Shown here: one piece after another, positions 10,090-20,488 of the stretch
Layout of the letters: every line of letters begins with the position of its first letter
How positions within the stretch are numbered: position 1 is the stretch's first letter
Source: Turnera subulata
Lineage: Eukaryota > Streptophyta > Magnoliopsida > Malpighiales > Passifloraceae
Length of the DNA: 64,000 nucleotides
Direction of reading: 5' to 3'
Assembly (NCBI GenBank): GCA_028386065.3
Contig: JAKUCV010006891.1
Location: forward strand, 19,611 to 83,610
Notes under the pieces: generated by a model
Databases searched by the model: none
The model's input: only the letters and a program-made list of their open reading frames with translations
What the model was told of the DNA's origin: nothing
Translations under genes and position numbers: made by a program

Positions 10090-12681
10090 ATGGAAGAAGT
10101 TGATGCTCCCAGAGCTAGGCCCAGTCATTCTGTTGTGGATAGTTCTGCAGCATCCGGTTATGACACTGTCACACCGGAGTCTGAAGGAGGGATTGCAATG
10201 GATGTTGATCAGCCAAGGTTGTTGATGCCACCACCACCTCCAGCTGCAGCATTCAGTAAACCGTGAGTGCTGTGTTATTTGTGTTTATTTGCCTACAGTG
10301 TGTTTATTTGCCTACTGTTTTGTTTGTGTTAGTGTCTTAGTGTTTGTGTCAAGTGCATTCACTAAATTAATTGCTTGTTGTTTTCCTCTTTCTTTGCAGT
10401 GCATCAATGGCAGCAAGAGAGCAAGAAACAACCCAACAGCCCCAAATCCCATCTGCTGATACAAAGACTGTTGTAATATCAAGGAAGGAGAGATCAAAGG
10501 TGTGGGAATATTTCAAAAAGATTGAGAGTCCTACTGGGGTTCGAATTGGCAAATGCAACAGATGCGGCCAAGAATTCAGGGCTGATCCAAAGAAAAACGG
10601 GACATCTGGTATGTTAGCTCACCTTAAGAAATGCCTTCAAAATCGTAGCATTGATGATTACTGCCAAACTGAATTGGTTCATGGGGAGGATGAGGATGGA
10701 AAGAGTAGTCTAGCTACATATAGGTTTGATCAAGAATCTTGTAGGAAAGCTTTGGCTGTTATGATAATTGCTGATGAGTTACCTTTTAGGTTTGTAGAGG
10801 GGTATGGTTTCAGGAAATTTATGTCAATTGCATGTCCCAGATTTAAGGTTCCCTCTAGATGGACTATTTCTAGGGACTGTCTTCAGTATTATCTAGATGA
10901 AAAAAAGAGTCTTAAGGATTTTATTAAGACTAACTGTCAAAGAGTGTGTCTGACAACAGACACATGGACATCAGTCCAAAGGATTAATTACATGAGCCTC
11001 ACTGCACACTTCATTGATAATGAGTGGAAGTTGAGGAAATATGTCTTGAATCTTTGTCCTATAGCTAGTCATAAAGGGGAAAAGATTGCTGCTGGGATTG
11101 AGAAGTGCTTGAATGAGTGGGGAATAGGTGCTGTTTTTACACTAACTGTTGATAATGCCTCCTCTAATGATGTTGCTGTGAGCAACTTGCAGAAGAAGGT
11201 AGGCAAGTGGAAAGGTAGTGTAATGGGGTGTAAATACATTCACATGAGGTGTGTAGCACATATTGTGAATCTTATTGTGGGTGATGGCTTAAGATACACA
11301 GGGAAGTCAGTGTATAGAATCAGAAGAGTTGTTAGGTATGTTAGGCAATCTCTTGCTAGGTGGCAGAAATTCAAAGAGTGTATACCTGCAGATGGAAATC
11401 AAGGCAAAGCCTTGCTGTCTCTTGATGTTCCTACTCGCTGGAATTCAACATTCCTTATGTTGTTTACTGCTTGTAAGTATGAAGTTGCATTTGACAATTT
11501 TGTGATTGAAGATGATAACTTTAAGAAGGATATGGAGTCAGCTGAAAAAGGAATAGATGACGATTGGCTAGGTTTACCTAATTCAGAAGATTGGCGTAAT
11601 ACTAGGAGATTATGCAACTACTTGGGTCATTTTTATGATCTTACAACATTTGTTTCTGGTACTAAATATGTCACTTGCAATGCATACTTTGAAGAAATCA
11701 TTTCTCTTCTTGGAATGTTGATGCGTTGGATTGACAATGATGACTTGGAAATGAGCATCATGGCTCAGAATATGAAGTCAAAATTTGACAAGTACGGGGG
11801 TGACATTGACAAGTTCAACATGGTGCCATTCATGGCATCAATTCTGGATCTGAGGTACAAATCTGGCTTTGTGCAGTTTTCGCTGAAGAAAGTTTATGGT
11901 GAAGCCTCGGGTATCAAAATATGGGATAAAGTCCAAGTTGCAGTCAATGCCATGTTCAATTCTTATCAAGTTCTGGTCTTTCCTCCTTCTCGAACAAATC
12001 AACACACACAATCCTCCAGCAGCTCAGCAGGATCATCTTCTGCAACAACATCAAATGCAGATTCAGAAGCTGATGCTGGGGAGGGTGTTGCTGATGCTGA
12101 AGGAAGAGAATCAGCAAGGGGCCGAATAAGGGAGTTCAAAGAAGACTTAAAGAACGAGTACAAGAAGATGAGGACTGAGGAAAATAGAGGATCAAAATCT
12201 GAGCTAGAAAGATATCTTGCAGAGGAGGTTGAGCCAGAATCCAAGAAATTTGACATTCTTCAGTGGTGGAAGATAAACTCTCCTAGGTTCCCTATTCTAT
12301 CCTGTATGGCTCGAGATGTTCTTGCAGTGCCGGTGTCCACGGTTGCATCCGAGTCTATTTTCAGTACTAGTGGCAGAGTTCTGGACCCTTATAGGAGTTC
12401 CTTGACTCCAAAAATTGTACAAGCACTAATTTGTGCACAAGATTGGATTAGACAAGGAATTCCAGAATATAAGTCTGAATTAAATGTTGATGAAACTGCT
12501 GCAAATGTGGAGAAACTCGAGGAAGGTAATATACTTTATAGTTTATACTCCATCTTATGTGTTTGTTCATTAATTTTTGTTTACTGTCTTACATGAATTG
12601 CTAATGCTATTGTCTACTGTCAATTGCAATTTGAAAGAAATGAGGGACTTGTTGATTCAAGATCCTTCTCATGAAGTTTGA
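10090..12681 (+). CDS. hAT transposase (BED zinc finger, RNase H-like core, hAT dimerisation domain)
   Basis: The proposed exons are 10090-10262, 10400-12525 and 12638-12681. All junctions are GT-AG and the phases join to give 780 aa. Exon 1 starts with MEEVDAPRARPSHS and ends in a proline-rich stretch. The BED finger lies at about residues 84-137 (CNRCGQEF, then HLKKC, giving C-x2-C-n-H-x3-C). The RNase H-like catalytic core shows TTDTWTS (Asp about 245), LTVDNASSND (Asp about 309), RCVAHIVNLIV and PTRWNSTF. The C-terminal hAT dimerisation region contains WWKINSPRFPILSCMARDVL and STVASESIFSTSGRVLD. A Ser/Gln-rich linker and a charged coiled-coil-like segment precede it. Length and order match plant Ac/RICESLEEPER-type proteins. 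No stop or frameshift was found. Because it sits between TIRs it is a transposase rather than a domesticated gene. The last short exon is the least certain part. Confidence 0.88.
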
Positions 12682-13286
12682 AATTGGACATTGGATGCTG
12701 GTGGAATGGAAGTGAACTGATATGAATGTGAGTATGTTCATACTTCAGTTTTTTTTCCTGGTTATTTGACTATTTGATCTTTCCTTCTTCTAATATGATT
12801 CACTGTGTTGTTGTTCAATTTTTAGGTTTTGCTGGAAATTGGAATGACAAATATGAATTGTCTCAACTCAACTTCTTCTGCAATGGTGGAGCAACTCAGC
12901 TTCTATTTCTGGAATTGCTCATTGAGATGTTAATTAAATGTGTAATTGGATTATTTAGTCCATCTTGTTTTGGATTTGAACATTGGTATTGTATTTCATT
13001 ACACTTGTGTCTGGGATTGTTTTGATGCACTGATGATGCCAAGTCTGGTAATGATGTTACTCTTTTCAATCCAAAAAAAATCTCTGTTTTCAGTTTATGT
13101 GTTTGCTATCGGTCGATCCTAATTCCGACCGAACCGAGGTCGGTACTTATCGACATAGTGTCGATCGGCATAGAGAGCATAGCGGCACGGCATCGGTCGG
13201 AAAAAAGGGGTGTCGGAAAAGTCATATTGATCCCTTATCGGCACGGCATGTGCCGAACCGACCGTTTGCTCTCCCCTAACGCTGGC

Positions 13287-13488
13287 CATGACAATGTTAA
13301 TGTTCCAGCAGAATCCGAAGTAAGCTACTAGAAATAAGAAATTTGAATGATTGAGAAAAGATCCAGATCATCATAAGAATCTACACTAAAGTTCCATTTT
13401 TATATTCTAGTTTGCTGAGATATGTACAAACATGAAAATAGGCCATAACATCATTATTAGAGGGCACCTACTATATATAAAGGCTAAA
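13287..13488. other. Spacer between hAT element and foldback MITE
   Basis: This AT-rich sequence begins with the right copy's continuation of the pre-insertion site (CATGACAATG). No gene was recognised. Confidence 0.4.
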
Positions 13489-13730
13489 TCGCATATATAG
13501 GGTCTGTACTATTTCAAAAGTATCGTTTGGGGTCTACACTATTTTTTGTCCCTTTTACGAGTCTATACTCTTATTTTTCGTATCTTTTAGGGGTCTCGGG
13601 CAGTCCACGTCATCAGCGGGGCTGCCCGAGACCCCTAAAAGGAACGAAAAATAAGACCCGTAAAAGGGACAAGAAATAGTACAGACCCCCAAACAATACT
13701 TTTGAAATAGTACGGACCCTATATATGCGA
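13489..13730. mobile_element. Foldback MITE, about 242 bp hairpin
   Basis: The left arm starting TCGCATATATAGGGTC (13489) is the near-perfect reverse complement of the right arm ending at 13730. The arms are roughly 115 bp each and share GTACTATTTCAAAAGTAT, TGTCCCTTTTACG and TTTTAGGGGTCTCGGGCAG. Only about a dozen bases (ACGTCATCAGCGG) separate them. No target duplication was obvious, so the superfamily is unassigned. Transcribed, it would form one long hairpin RNA. Confidence 0.85.
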
Positions 13731-13780
13731 TGTACTCAGGAAAAACTCGTATACTATCCCCTAAGGAAACTACCATAAAG

Positions 13781-14070
13781 TCGAAAATGGCCATAACTTC
13801 TTGTCCGGAACTCATTTTGGTTCAAATTTTTTCCTCATTCTTATTTTAACATGGTCTAATGAATAGTATCAGTCTCCACACTTAGCTCGAAATTTTAAAA
13901 ATTAGCATAAAACTCGTGCCGTAAATTCGAAAATGGCCATAACTTCTCGTCCGGAACTCGTTTTGGTTCAAATTTTTTTCTCGTTCTTATTTCAACAGGA
14001 TGTAAAGGATAGTATTAGTCTCCATTCTTATCTCGAAACTTGAAAAAATAGCGAAAAACCAATGTACTAA
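13781..14070. repeat. Two-copy tandem repeat, period 146 bp
   Basis: TCGAAAATGGCCATAACTTC at 13781 recurs at 13927, and the similarity continues through CCGGAACTC, TTTTGGTTCAAATTTTTT, AGTCTCCA and CTCGAAA. The copies differ at scattered positions. This sequence type is common in plant LTR or pararetroviral repeats; no coding content was seen. Confidence 0.75.
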
Positions 14071-14109
14071 CCCTTAGGGAAAACGACCGAGAACAAGAAA
14101 AGGGCCATA

Positions 14110-15344
14110 ATGAGTTGTCTTTGTTCTGGAGCATTCAGATCAGTCCTCCACAGAATCCGATCTCTCTAAAGATGACAAAACCACAGAAAACATGTATTTC
14201 CCAATTTTCTAGGCACAACAAGTTGATGATCATCCAAAGACAAAATCTCCTTCCATCAAATTGCAATTACTCCCTTCCAAATATGACAAACCAATTACGG
14301 TGATTGCATTCTTGGATACCAGTGCACACAAGAGTTTTCTCAACCCAAAAATCCTTCCTCCAAAAGCATGGGACAGGAAGAAAGAATACTTTCAGGCAGC
14401 TAATGGAGAAATTTTCCGCACCAGTCTAATTACACGAAGGATCGTTGGAATACAGTTCTTCCCAGGATGTACTGTTTGGTCCAAAGTGCTCAGCACCAGC
14501 CTTCCGGAAAAAGATCTGTTAATTGGATTTGACATTATCCAAAAGGCGGCAAACCTTCAAATCCTTTCTCAAGGATTTAAGTTCAAGAGACTTTTTACAC
14601 CTTATACTTCACTCCAGAAGGTTTTTGCCTTAACAGATGCTCCAACAGATTATGGAGAGCTTAGAGATAAGCTTTTACAGTCCTGTGTAGACAGTCATTC
14701 CCAGTTCAGGCATCCATGTCAACTTTGGAAAAATGAAGAGTTTTTTATAACTCTTCCGTTCAAGCTTAATGAAGACATCAATCCAACCAAAGCGTCTCAT
14801 CCGGGTATGACACCTTTCGATTTACTGCTTGCAAGAGAAGAATGTTCACAACTCTTACAGCAAGGTCTTATTGAGCCTACTAAGTCTGAGTGGGATTGTC
14901 AAGCTTTTTATGTGGAGAAACGAACAGAAAAGTTAAGAGGAAAGAAGAGGTTAGTCATTGATTACAAGCCTCTAAATCATTTCCTTCGAGATGATAAGTT
15001 TCTCATTCCAAAGATAGACACCATGCTACTGCATCTCAAAGAAACATGTGTCTTCTCAAAGTTCGATTTAAAAGATGGATTTTGGCAATTGGGGATTGAC
15101 CCAAAAAATCGTTACAAGACGACGTTCTGCATCCCAGTTGCACAATATCAATAGACGGTTATGCCGTTCGGTTTGAAGGTGGCTCCATCTATATTCCAAA
15201 AGTCTATGATCAAGATATTTCAACCCATCCTTCACAGTGCCTTGATTTACATAGAAGACATTCTACTTTTTTCAAAGACAAAGGAGGACCATCTCCTTCT
15301 CCTCTCCCAATTCCACCAAATCGTTCAGGATTATGGCATTATGC
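14110..15344 (+). pseudogene. Endogenous pararetrovirus fragment: aspartic protease and reverse transcriptase
   Basis: This is an old copy of a plant pararetrovirus (Caulimoviridae-like) integrated in the genome. The frame at 14261-15154 starts in a retropepsin-like aspartic protease (active-site region FLDTSA, where a Gly is usual after Asp-Thr). It runs into an RT domain with the landmarks KKRLVIDYKPLN and FSKFDLKDGFWQL. A stop codon at 15152-15154 breaks the frame just before the MPFGLKVAPSIFQ region, which continues in the same frame at 15161-15349. The polymerase box reads YIEDILLF, with Glu in place of the first catalytic Asp. The fragment ends abruptly where LTR element A begins at 15345; no RNase H part is present. 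It is non-functional. Florendovirus- or petuvirus-like affinity is inferred from the protease/RT style. Confidence 0.8.
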
Positions 15345-18300
15345 TGTAACGACCCGGGTAAAATTTCTAATAATTTTACTGTTTTATTTTAACTTTTACG
15401 GTGGTGAATAAAATTTAATCGCAGTTAATCGAGAATTCAACCTTTTGGAGTAAATTTCTATATCGTCTTCCTTACGAAAATTTTGGTTATTATTATTATT
15501 ATAAATATTGTTATTGTTGTTGTAATTATTATTATTAGTATTATCAATATCATTATTACCACTAACGTTTTGTCAAAATATTTATTAATCGAAAACTAAA
15601 AGAAATGTATTCTTGATGCCTAAACGTGTTTTAGGAATTATTTTCAAAGTCGTAAAAGAATCTAATTGCTATTAATGATATTTCTAAAACTATAATTTTG
15701 TATGAAACAAAGATTTAACACGCGAGGTTGCGGGGAGCATCAACCGAGGCGTCGTCTAAAACGACTGCGTTTCGAGTGTCGGTAGGCACGATTATTGCCC
15801 CGACAACACACACTTTCCCTTTCCTCTTTCCCGGTTACCTTTCTTTCTCTCTCCCGGTTTTTCCTTCAGCCGCCGACCCCACTTTTCCTTCCTCTCCTTC
15901 TTTTTTCTTTCCCCTCTCGTTTTTCTTCCACTGGCCGGCCCCCCCACTTCATTCTTTTCCATCTTTTTCTTCTCATCTTTTCTTGCCTTTGTCTCGTTCG
16001 TTCTTTTTCTTTTTAACTTCTCCTCCCCTCTACCCGAGACCACCATCTCTTCCTCCCATTCCCCTTCTATGTCTCTGCACAACCGACACCACCAAGCCTT
16101 CCCTTCCATCCTCTACCTCCGTCTCCTCTTTCCCTCTACCCTCCCTCTCGTTGCCTCACCGCCGTCGAGGCCACTACCGAAGAGAGGAGTGACTTCGCCG
16201 CCTGGATCCGCCGCATGCCCTTCGCTCTTCCTCTCCTGAAGCGCCGCCGAGCTCGCCATCTCGCTGCACGCGACGACCGCCACTCCAGCAGCCACGACGC
16301 CGGCCTTCCCCTGCTCGTCGCCGCCAGGAGCCACTACGTACCGCCGATCTCCTCTCTCACCGCCTCAGCTCGCAGCTGCCACCACCGCATTCTGTTGACA
16401 CCATCGCCGACCGAGATGAGTGGTAAGACCCGGTGACGCCCCTTTCTCTTCCACAGTTTCTTTCCTTTTAACCCGATTCGCGTTTGGATTGTGGCAATCG
16501 GGTCTTGTTGTTTTGGATTCGTGTTAATTGATTTGTTTGGTGGTGTGGGTCTGTGTTTGGTTACTGCTGAGATGGAAGTGGCGTTGACGCTACTGTTATG
16601 GTTGTGGGTTGGACTATTCTGGATGGTGGACTCGGTTGTGTGGTGGAACACCGGTTACCGACGAGTGGCCGTGGGGATGGTGTTTGTGTTGGTGGCTGGA
16701 TTGGTGCTATGGTGGTGGGATTGGCCTGATTTGCTGCTGGGGGAACAGTGACAGTGGACGTGGGTGTCTTGATGCTGGCGTGAACAGTGTACGCCCGAAT
16801 CCGGCGAAGATTCCGACGTCCCGGGAATTTTCTGGCGAACCTGGGAACAGACTTTGGGTAAAACCCGAGCCTTGGACCATCCATATGCATCATAAATCGG
16901 GCCTCGAATTATAATAACAGTGTCGGACTTTAAAACGATGCTAATAAAAATTGAGTGACTTAATTTAACTAATTTATGATTTTTATTTTATAATTTATTT
17001 ATTTCATTTTATCATGCTTTTATTCATGCTTTTAATTTATATTATTTATTTACTTTCTGCTCTTACTTAATTTTCGATTGGGCTACTAAAAAGGCCCATC
17101 GTATTTAATTTACCGGTTCTATTTAATTTATGTTTCGCCTGGGCTCGCGAAAGGCCCATTGTATTTAATTTCAGTTTTATTAATGTTGATTGGGCTAATT
17201 ACAATAAAAGCCCCATAATATCTAAATTTAATTAAGCATTTCATTTAGTTAAAATGAAGCTACCTTATCCTTTTCGATGGGCTAAACGGATGTGAAGGTC
17301 CACTGAGTTTTAATTTCCGAAATGACTTAAATTATGTTTAAGTGAGTTAGTATTACAATTACATTTCTAATACCTTTAATTTCCAATCTTTTGGGCTAAA
17401 ACAATCAAAGGCCATACCTTACTTTATTTACCTTATTCTACTATATGTTGCAACCCATATTTCCGTTGGCTGAATAATACAAGGCCATAATTTAATTATG
17501 GGATATAACTAAGTATTTTAGCTATATTCATATATACAAATAAGTAATTAATGATTTAATTTAAGGTTTAAGAATGATATTATCTTATTTGGATTTAACT
17601 ACGTATTTATAAGACTAATATATATATGACCGCACAATCTATTTTATGGCTATACTAAGTTTGTTAACTTACTGGGGTATTTTGCTAACGTAATAATGGT
17701 ATTATTAGTATTATCTTACTCTATCGAACATATATACGTACACGTATTTATAAATTTACGACATTACGTGATAACTATTTTATACCATACATCCGCTATG
17801 TTAATTTCATACCGTTGGGGATAATTTCCATTAAACGGGATATTATAGGATATACTATTTAAATAATATTTTGACGTATTTATCGTTTCTATTATTATAT
17901 AATTATTGTTTATAAAACATATAAGTATTTAGTATTTAATCGGGAATAATATCATTTACGTCATATGGACTATGTGTATTTAACGAGTTGTAACTTGATT
18001 AATTTACAAATATATTTTCTTAAATATACACTTTATATAAGTGTACGTATATATGCTTTCTTGTCATAAGCAGCCTAAGGGCCGGAATATCGGCTTGGAC
18101 GCTCGTGATCGGTTTTGATTTGAAACAAATATGTTTGATATAACCACTTGAAATATTTAATCGATTAATTACCACCAAATCGGACGAACTGTTTGGTAAT
18201 AAGATGATTATGGAGATACTAAAATGAACAGAAAAGCCGTCTAATAAATGTTAAACCGGTATCATGCATAATCATGTTGTTGGTGCATTATAAGTGATTG

Positions 18301-18615
18301 TGTTTGTGACACCCCGGGGTCTGTGAGGGCGGGAAGTGTACGCCGGTGCCGGGATGAGCATGGACAAGGAGCGGCTTCTAGCTGGCTTCTAGACGGAGGG
18401 GCACGGGAATAAACCGATCCACACCGGAATAGGAGAGATCCTGAGACTGTGTAGGGATGGGGCTGCACAGTTGGGGCGATTTCATAATTATACGGGTATG
18501 GGACTGTATAATTAAGAATAGCTCAAATGAAGTGATTTCGAGGTTGTATAGGTATGGGACTGTACAATTGAGAGTAGCTTAAATGGTTTGATGGGTACTA
18601 ACTATATCAACAAGG

Positions 18616-18715
18616 TGCACCTACCTTTTTGGTGCTCATTCTAGAAGAACTCCAAAGTTAAACGTGCTTGACTTGGAGCAATTCTAGGATGGGTGACCTC
18701 CTGGGAAGTTTTCCC
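18616..18715 (+). ncRNA. 5S rRNA-derived segment in Cassandra left LTR
   Basis: The stretch with AGAACTCCAAAGTTAAACG and GGATGGGTGACCTCCTGGGA matches the 3' two-thirds of plant 5S rRNA, including the A-box-like AGTTAAACGTGCTT and the C-box-like GATGGGTGACCTCCTGGGAA. The 5' part is diverged. In Cassandra this region can act as an internal RNA polymerase III promoter. It is not a true 5S gene, since it is embedded in an LTR. Confidence 0.85.
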
Positions 18716-19184
18716 CGGAAACGTGCGAGTGAGGACAAAGCATGTTGGAAAGGTCCCGTGTTGGTCTGTAGTGACAGTCGACAAACCGGGAGGTTACAGT
18801 TGGTAGCGGAGCTCCAGGACTCCTCTAGTACGGTGCAGGGTTCGGGGACGAACCTAGCGGAAGTTGGTGGGCCTGTGACACCCCGAGGTCTGTGAGGGCG
18901 GGAAGTGTACGCCGGTGCCGGGATGAGCATGGACAAGGAGCGACTTCTGGCAGGCTTCTAGACGGAGGGGCACGGGAATGAACCGATCCACACCGGAATA
19001 GGAGAGATCCTGAGACTGTGTAGGGATGGGGCTGCACAGTTGGGGCGATTTCATAATTATACGGGTATGGGACTGTATAATTAAGAATAGCTCAAATGAA
19101 GTGATTTCGAGGTTGTATAGGTATGGGACTGTACAATTGAGAGTAGCTTAAATGGTTTGATGGGTACTAACTATATCAACAAGG

Positions 19185-19284
19185 TGCACCTACCTTTTCG
19201 GTGCTCATTCTAGAAGAACTCCAAAGTTAAACGTGCTTGACTTGGAGCAATTCTAGGATGGGTGACCTCCTGGGAAGTTTTCTC
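19185..19284 (+). ncRNA. 5S rRNA-derived segment in Cassandra right LTR
   Basis: This is the second copy, 569 bp downstream of the first, with the same A-box-like and C-box-like stretches. It differs at a few bases (for example TCGGTGCTC versus TTGGTGCTC, and TCTCCGG versus TCCCCGG). Confidence 0.85.
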
Positions 19285-19815
19285 CGGAAACGTGCGAGTG
19301 AGGACAAAGCATGTTGGAAAGGTCCCGTGTTGGTCTGTAATGACAGTCGACAAGCCGGGAGGTTACAGTGTTGCCATATAAGTATATAGGGACATTGAGG
19401 TTTGACTCGATAGCAGTTCCAGAGACACATTAGGTGAGGATGGATAACCCTTGATATGTGCCCGTAATGCTGTGTGTGTATTTTTGTTGTTTGATTGAAC
19501 TGCTGATATGTTTATCGTCTGTTACTTGATTGCTGTAGAATTGTTGATGCTGTGGTTGGATTGTGTTAGACTTGTGTATATTGAGTTGGATATAATGTTG
19601 AACTGACAATTTTGTACAGTTAGTGATATGAGATTGTTGGCCGGATGAGCCTGTGGATTAATCTGAGATAATAAAGAGTTGAATAATTGATGATAGAGTA
19701 ATGGAATTGGAATTGAATTTGAGATGATGATGTAATTGTCATGTGGAAAGTAGTGGTACGACTAGATGGTTAGAAACTAGTTCTGTGGTGTCAGGGCCGG
19801 TTTGGTTGGTTGATG

Positions 19816-19917
19816 GGGATGTTGATCCCGGATGATGTTGTTATTGGGATGTTGATCCCGGATTTGTGATATTGGGATGTTGATCCCGGATTTGTTGCTA
19901 TTGGGATGTTGATTCCG
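19816..19917 (+). repeat. Array of GGGATGTTGATCCC mini-hairpins in left LTR A
   Basis: GGGATGTTGATCCC occurs at 19816, 19846 and 19874, with a degenerate fourth at 19903. Spacing is about 28-30 bp. Each unit is itself an inverted repeat (GGGAT, GTTG loop, ATCCC). A longer version of the array occurs in the right LTR. Confidence 0.85.
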
Positions 19918-20488
19918 GATTGTGATTTGGTCTGGCATCCAGAATTAGTTAATAACCAGGTACGACCCTAGCTTGTCCAGTGACGGGGCCCAGAAGATAA
20001 AATTGGTAATAAAAGAATGATTAAGCATTCTTTTGGTCTTGGCTCAGTTATGTTTAGTAGGAATCTTCCGTTGTGTTGTTTGAGTTGGTTTCTTGTGTTG
20101 TGATTGTTTGTGTTACTTCAAAAGTACTACGGTTGATTATATATCTCTGTTTATCCTTCGTCGGTGAGCACTTCGGACTCACCCCTCGCCTGCGGGGTTT
20201 CATCGCGTAGTTTGAGTTGTTTGTAGTGCAGGAACGTACTAGGCAAGCTGCGGCGCACCCCACGGGCAGGACTCAGATCCATGAGTTGCATCGTGCTTTG
20301 CATATGTTTACATTGTGACTAGAAATGCTTCCGCTGTGCTGTTGGTTGAGGTACCCGAGGTCGGGTAATTGTTATTATTATAGGGCCATTGGGCCAGATC
20401 TCCTGTTGTTTTTGCTATTTGTGCCTTGTGTCGGCACTGTTTTTTGGTAAATACTGTATGTAGGGTAAATTTGGGTCGGGGTGTTTCA

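Larger units (their letters stand above)
9308..13278 (+). mobile_element. hAT-superfamily DNA transposon, apparently complete
   Basis: This 3971-bp element is bounded by perfect 12-bp terminal inverted repeats, TAGGGGAGAGCA at 9308-9319 and its complement at 13267-13278. It is flanked by a perfect 8-bp target duplication ACGCTGGC (9300-9307 and 13279-13286), the size expected for hAT elements. It carries a transposase with BED finger and C-terminal dimerisation domain in the plus direction. The subterminal regions hold many ACCGA/TCGGT motifs, typical of hAT transposase binding sites. An identical TSD and an uninterrupted transposase frame suggest a recent insertion. Activity is an inference. 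Confidence 0.95.
18305..19367 (+). mobile_element. Cassandra-type TRIM retrotransposon, complete, nested in LTR A
   Basis: Two 494-bp LTRs (18305-18798 and 18874-19367) start TGTGACACCCCG and end GGGAGGTTACA. They flank a 75-bp interior that opens with GTTGGTAGCGGAGCTCC (primer-binding site) and ends GAAGTTGGTGGGCC. A 5-bp target duplication GTGTT lies at 18300-18304 and 19368-19372. The right LTR of host element A has the uninterrupted site (GATTGTGTTGCCATAT near 24961). Each LTR carries a 5S-rRNA-derived segment, which is the hallmark of Cassandra. It encodes no protein and needs proteins from other elements to move. Confidence 0.95.
15345..20488 (+). repeat. Left LTR of element A (contains nested Cassandra)
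   Basis: The LTR begins TGTAACGACCCGGG and ends GGGTCGGGGTGTTTCA at 20488. Without the nested 1068 bp (18305-19372) it is about 4.08 kb. A CT-rich block (about 15800-16200), GGGCC-containing repeats such as GGGCT...AGGCCCAT (about 17070-17220) and small hairpin repeats (about 19816-19917) are recognisable. Relative to the right LTR it lacks about 140 bp (right-LTR 22912-23050). The plus and minus ORFs in it are low-complexity and do not resemble known proteins. Confidence 0.88.

Noticed and set aside
9877..10225. Phe/Cys/Leu-rich ORFs upstream of the hAT transposase
   Set aside because: They are translations of TTTCTGGGTTTGCT tandem repeats; the transposase starts in a different frame at 10090.
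10371..10399. Upstream in-frame Met at 10371 as the transposase start
   Set aside because: That stretch is the intron end with its pyrimidine tract; an upstream exon (10090-10262) splices in frame to 10400.
15728..16893. Several ORFs of 70-150 codons on both strands of LTR A, repeated at 22253-23561
   Set aside because: They are Pro/Ser/Phe- or Trp/Gly-rich translations of CT- and GT-rich LTR DNA, occur on both strands at once and change frame between the two LTR copies. They are conserved only because the LTRs are copies.
18616..18715. A genuine 5S rRNA gene
   Set aside because: The 5' third is diverged, it lacks the tandem context of 5S arrays, and it lies in both LTRs of a Cassandra element with its own TSD.
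19816..19917. Regularly spaced short repeats resembling a CRISPR array
   Set aside because: Units are 14 bp at 27-30 bp spacing with spacers that are nearly identical, in an LTR of a plant retroelement and without cas genes.
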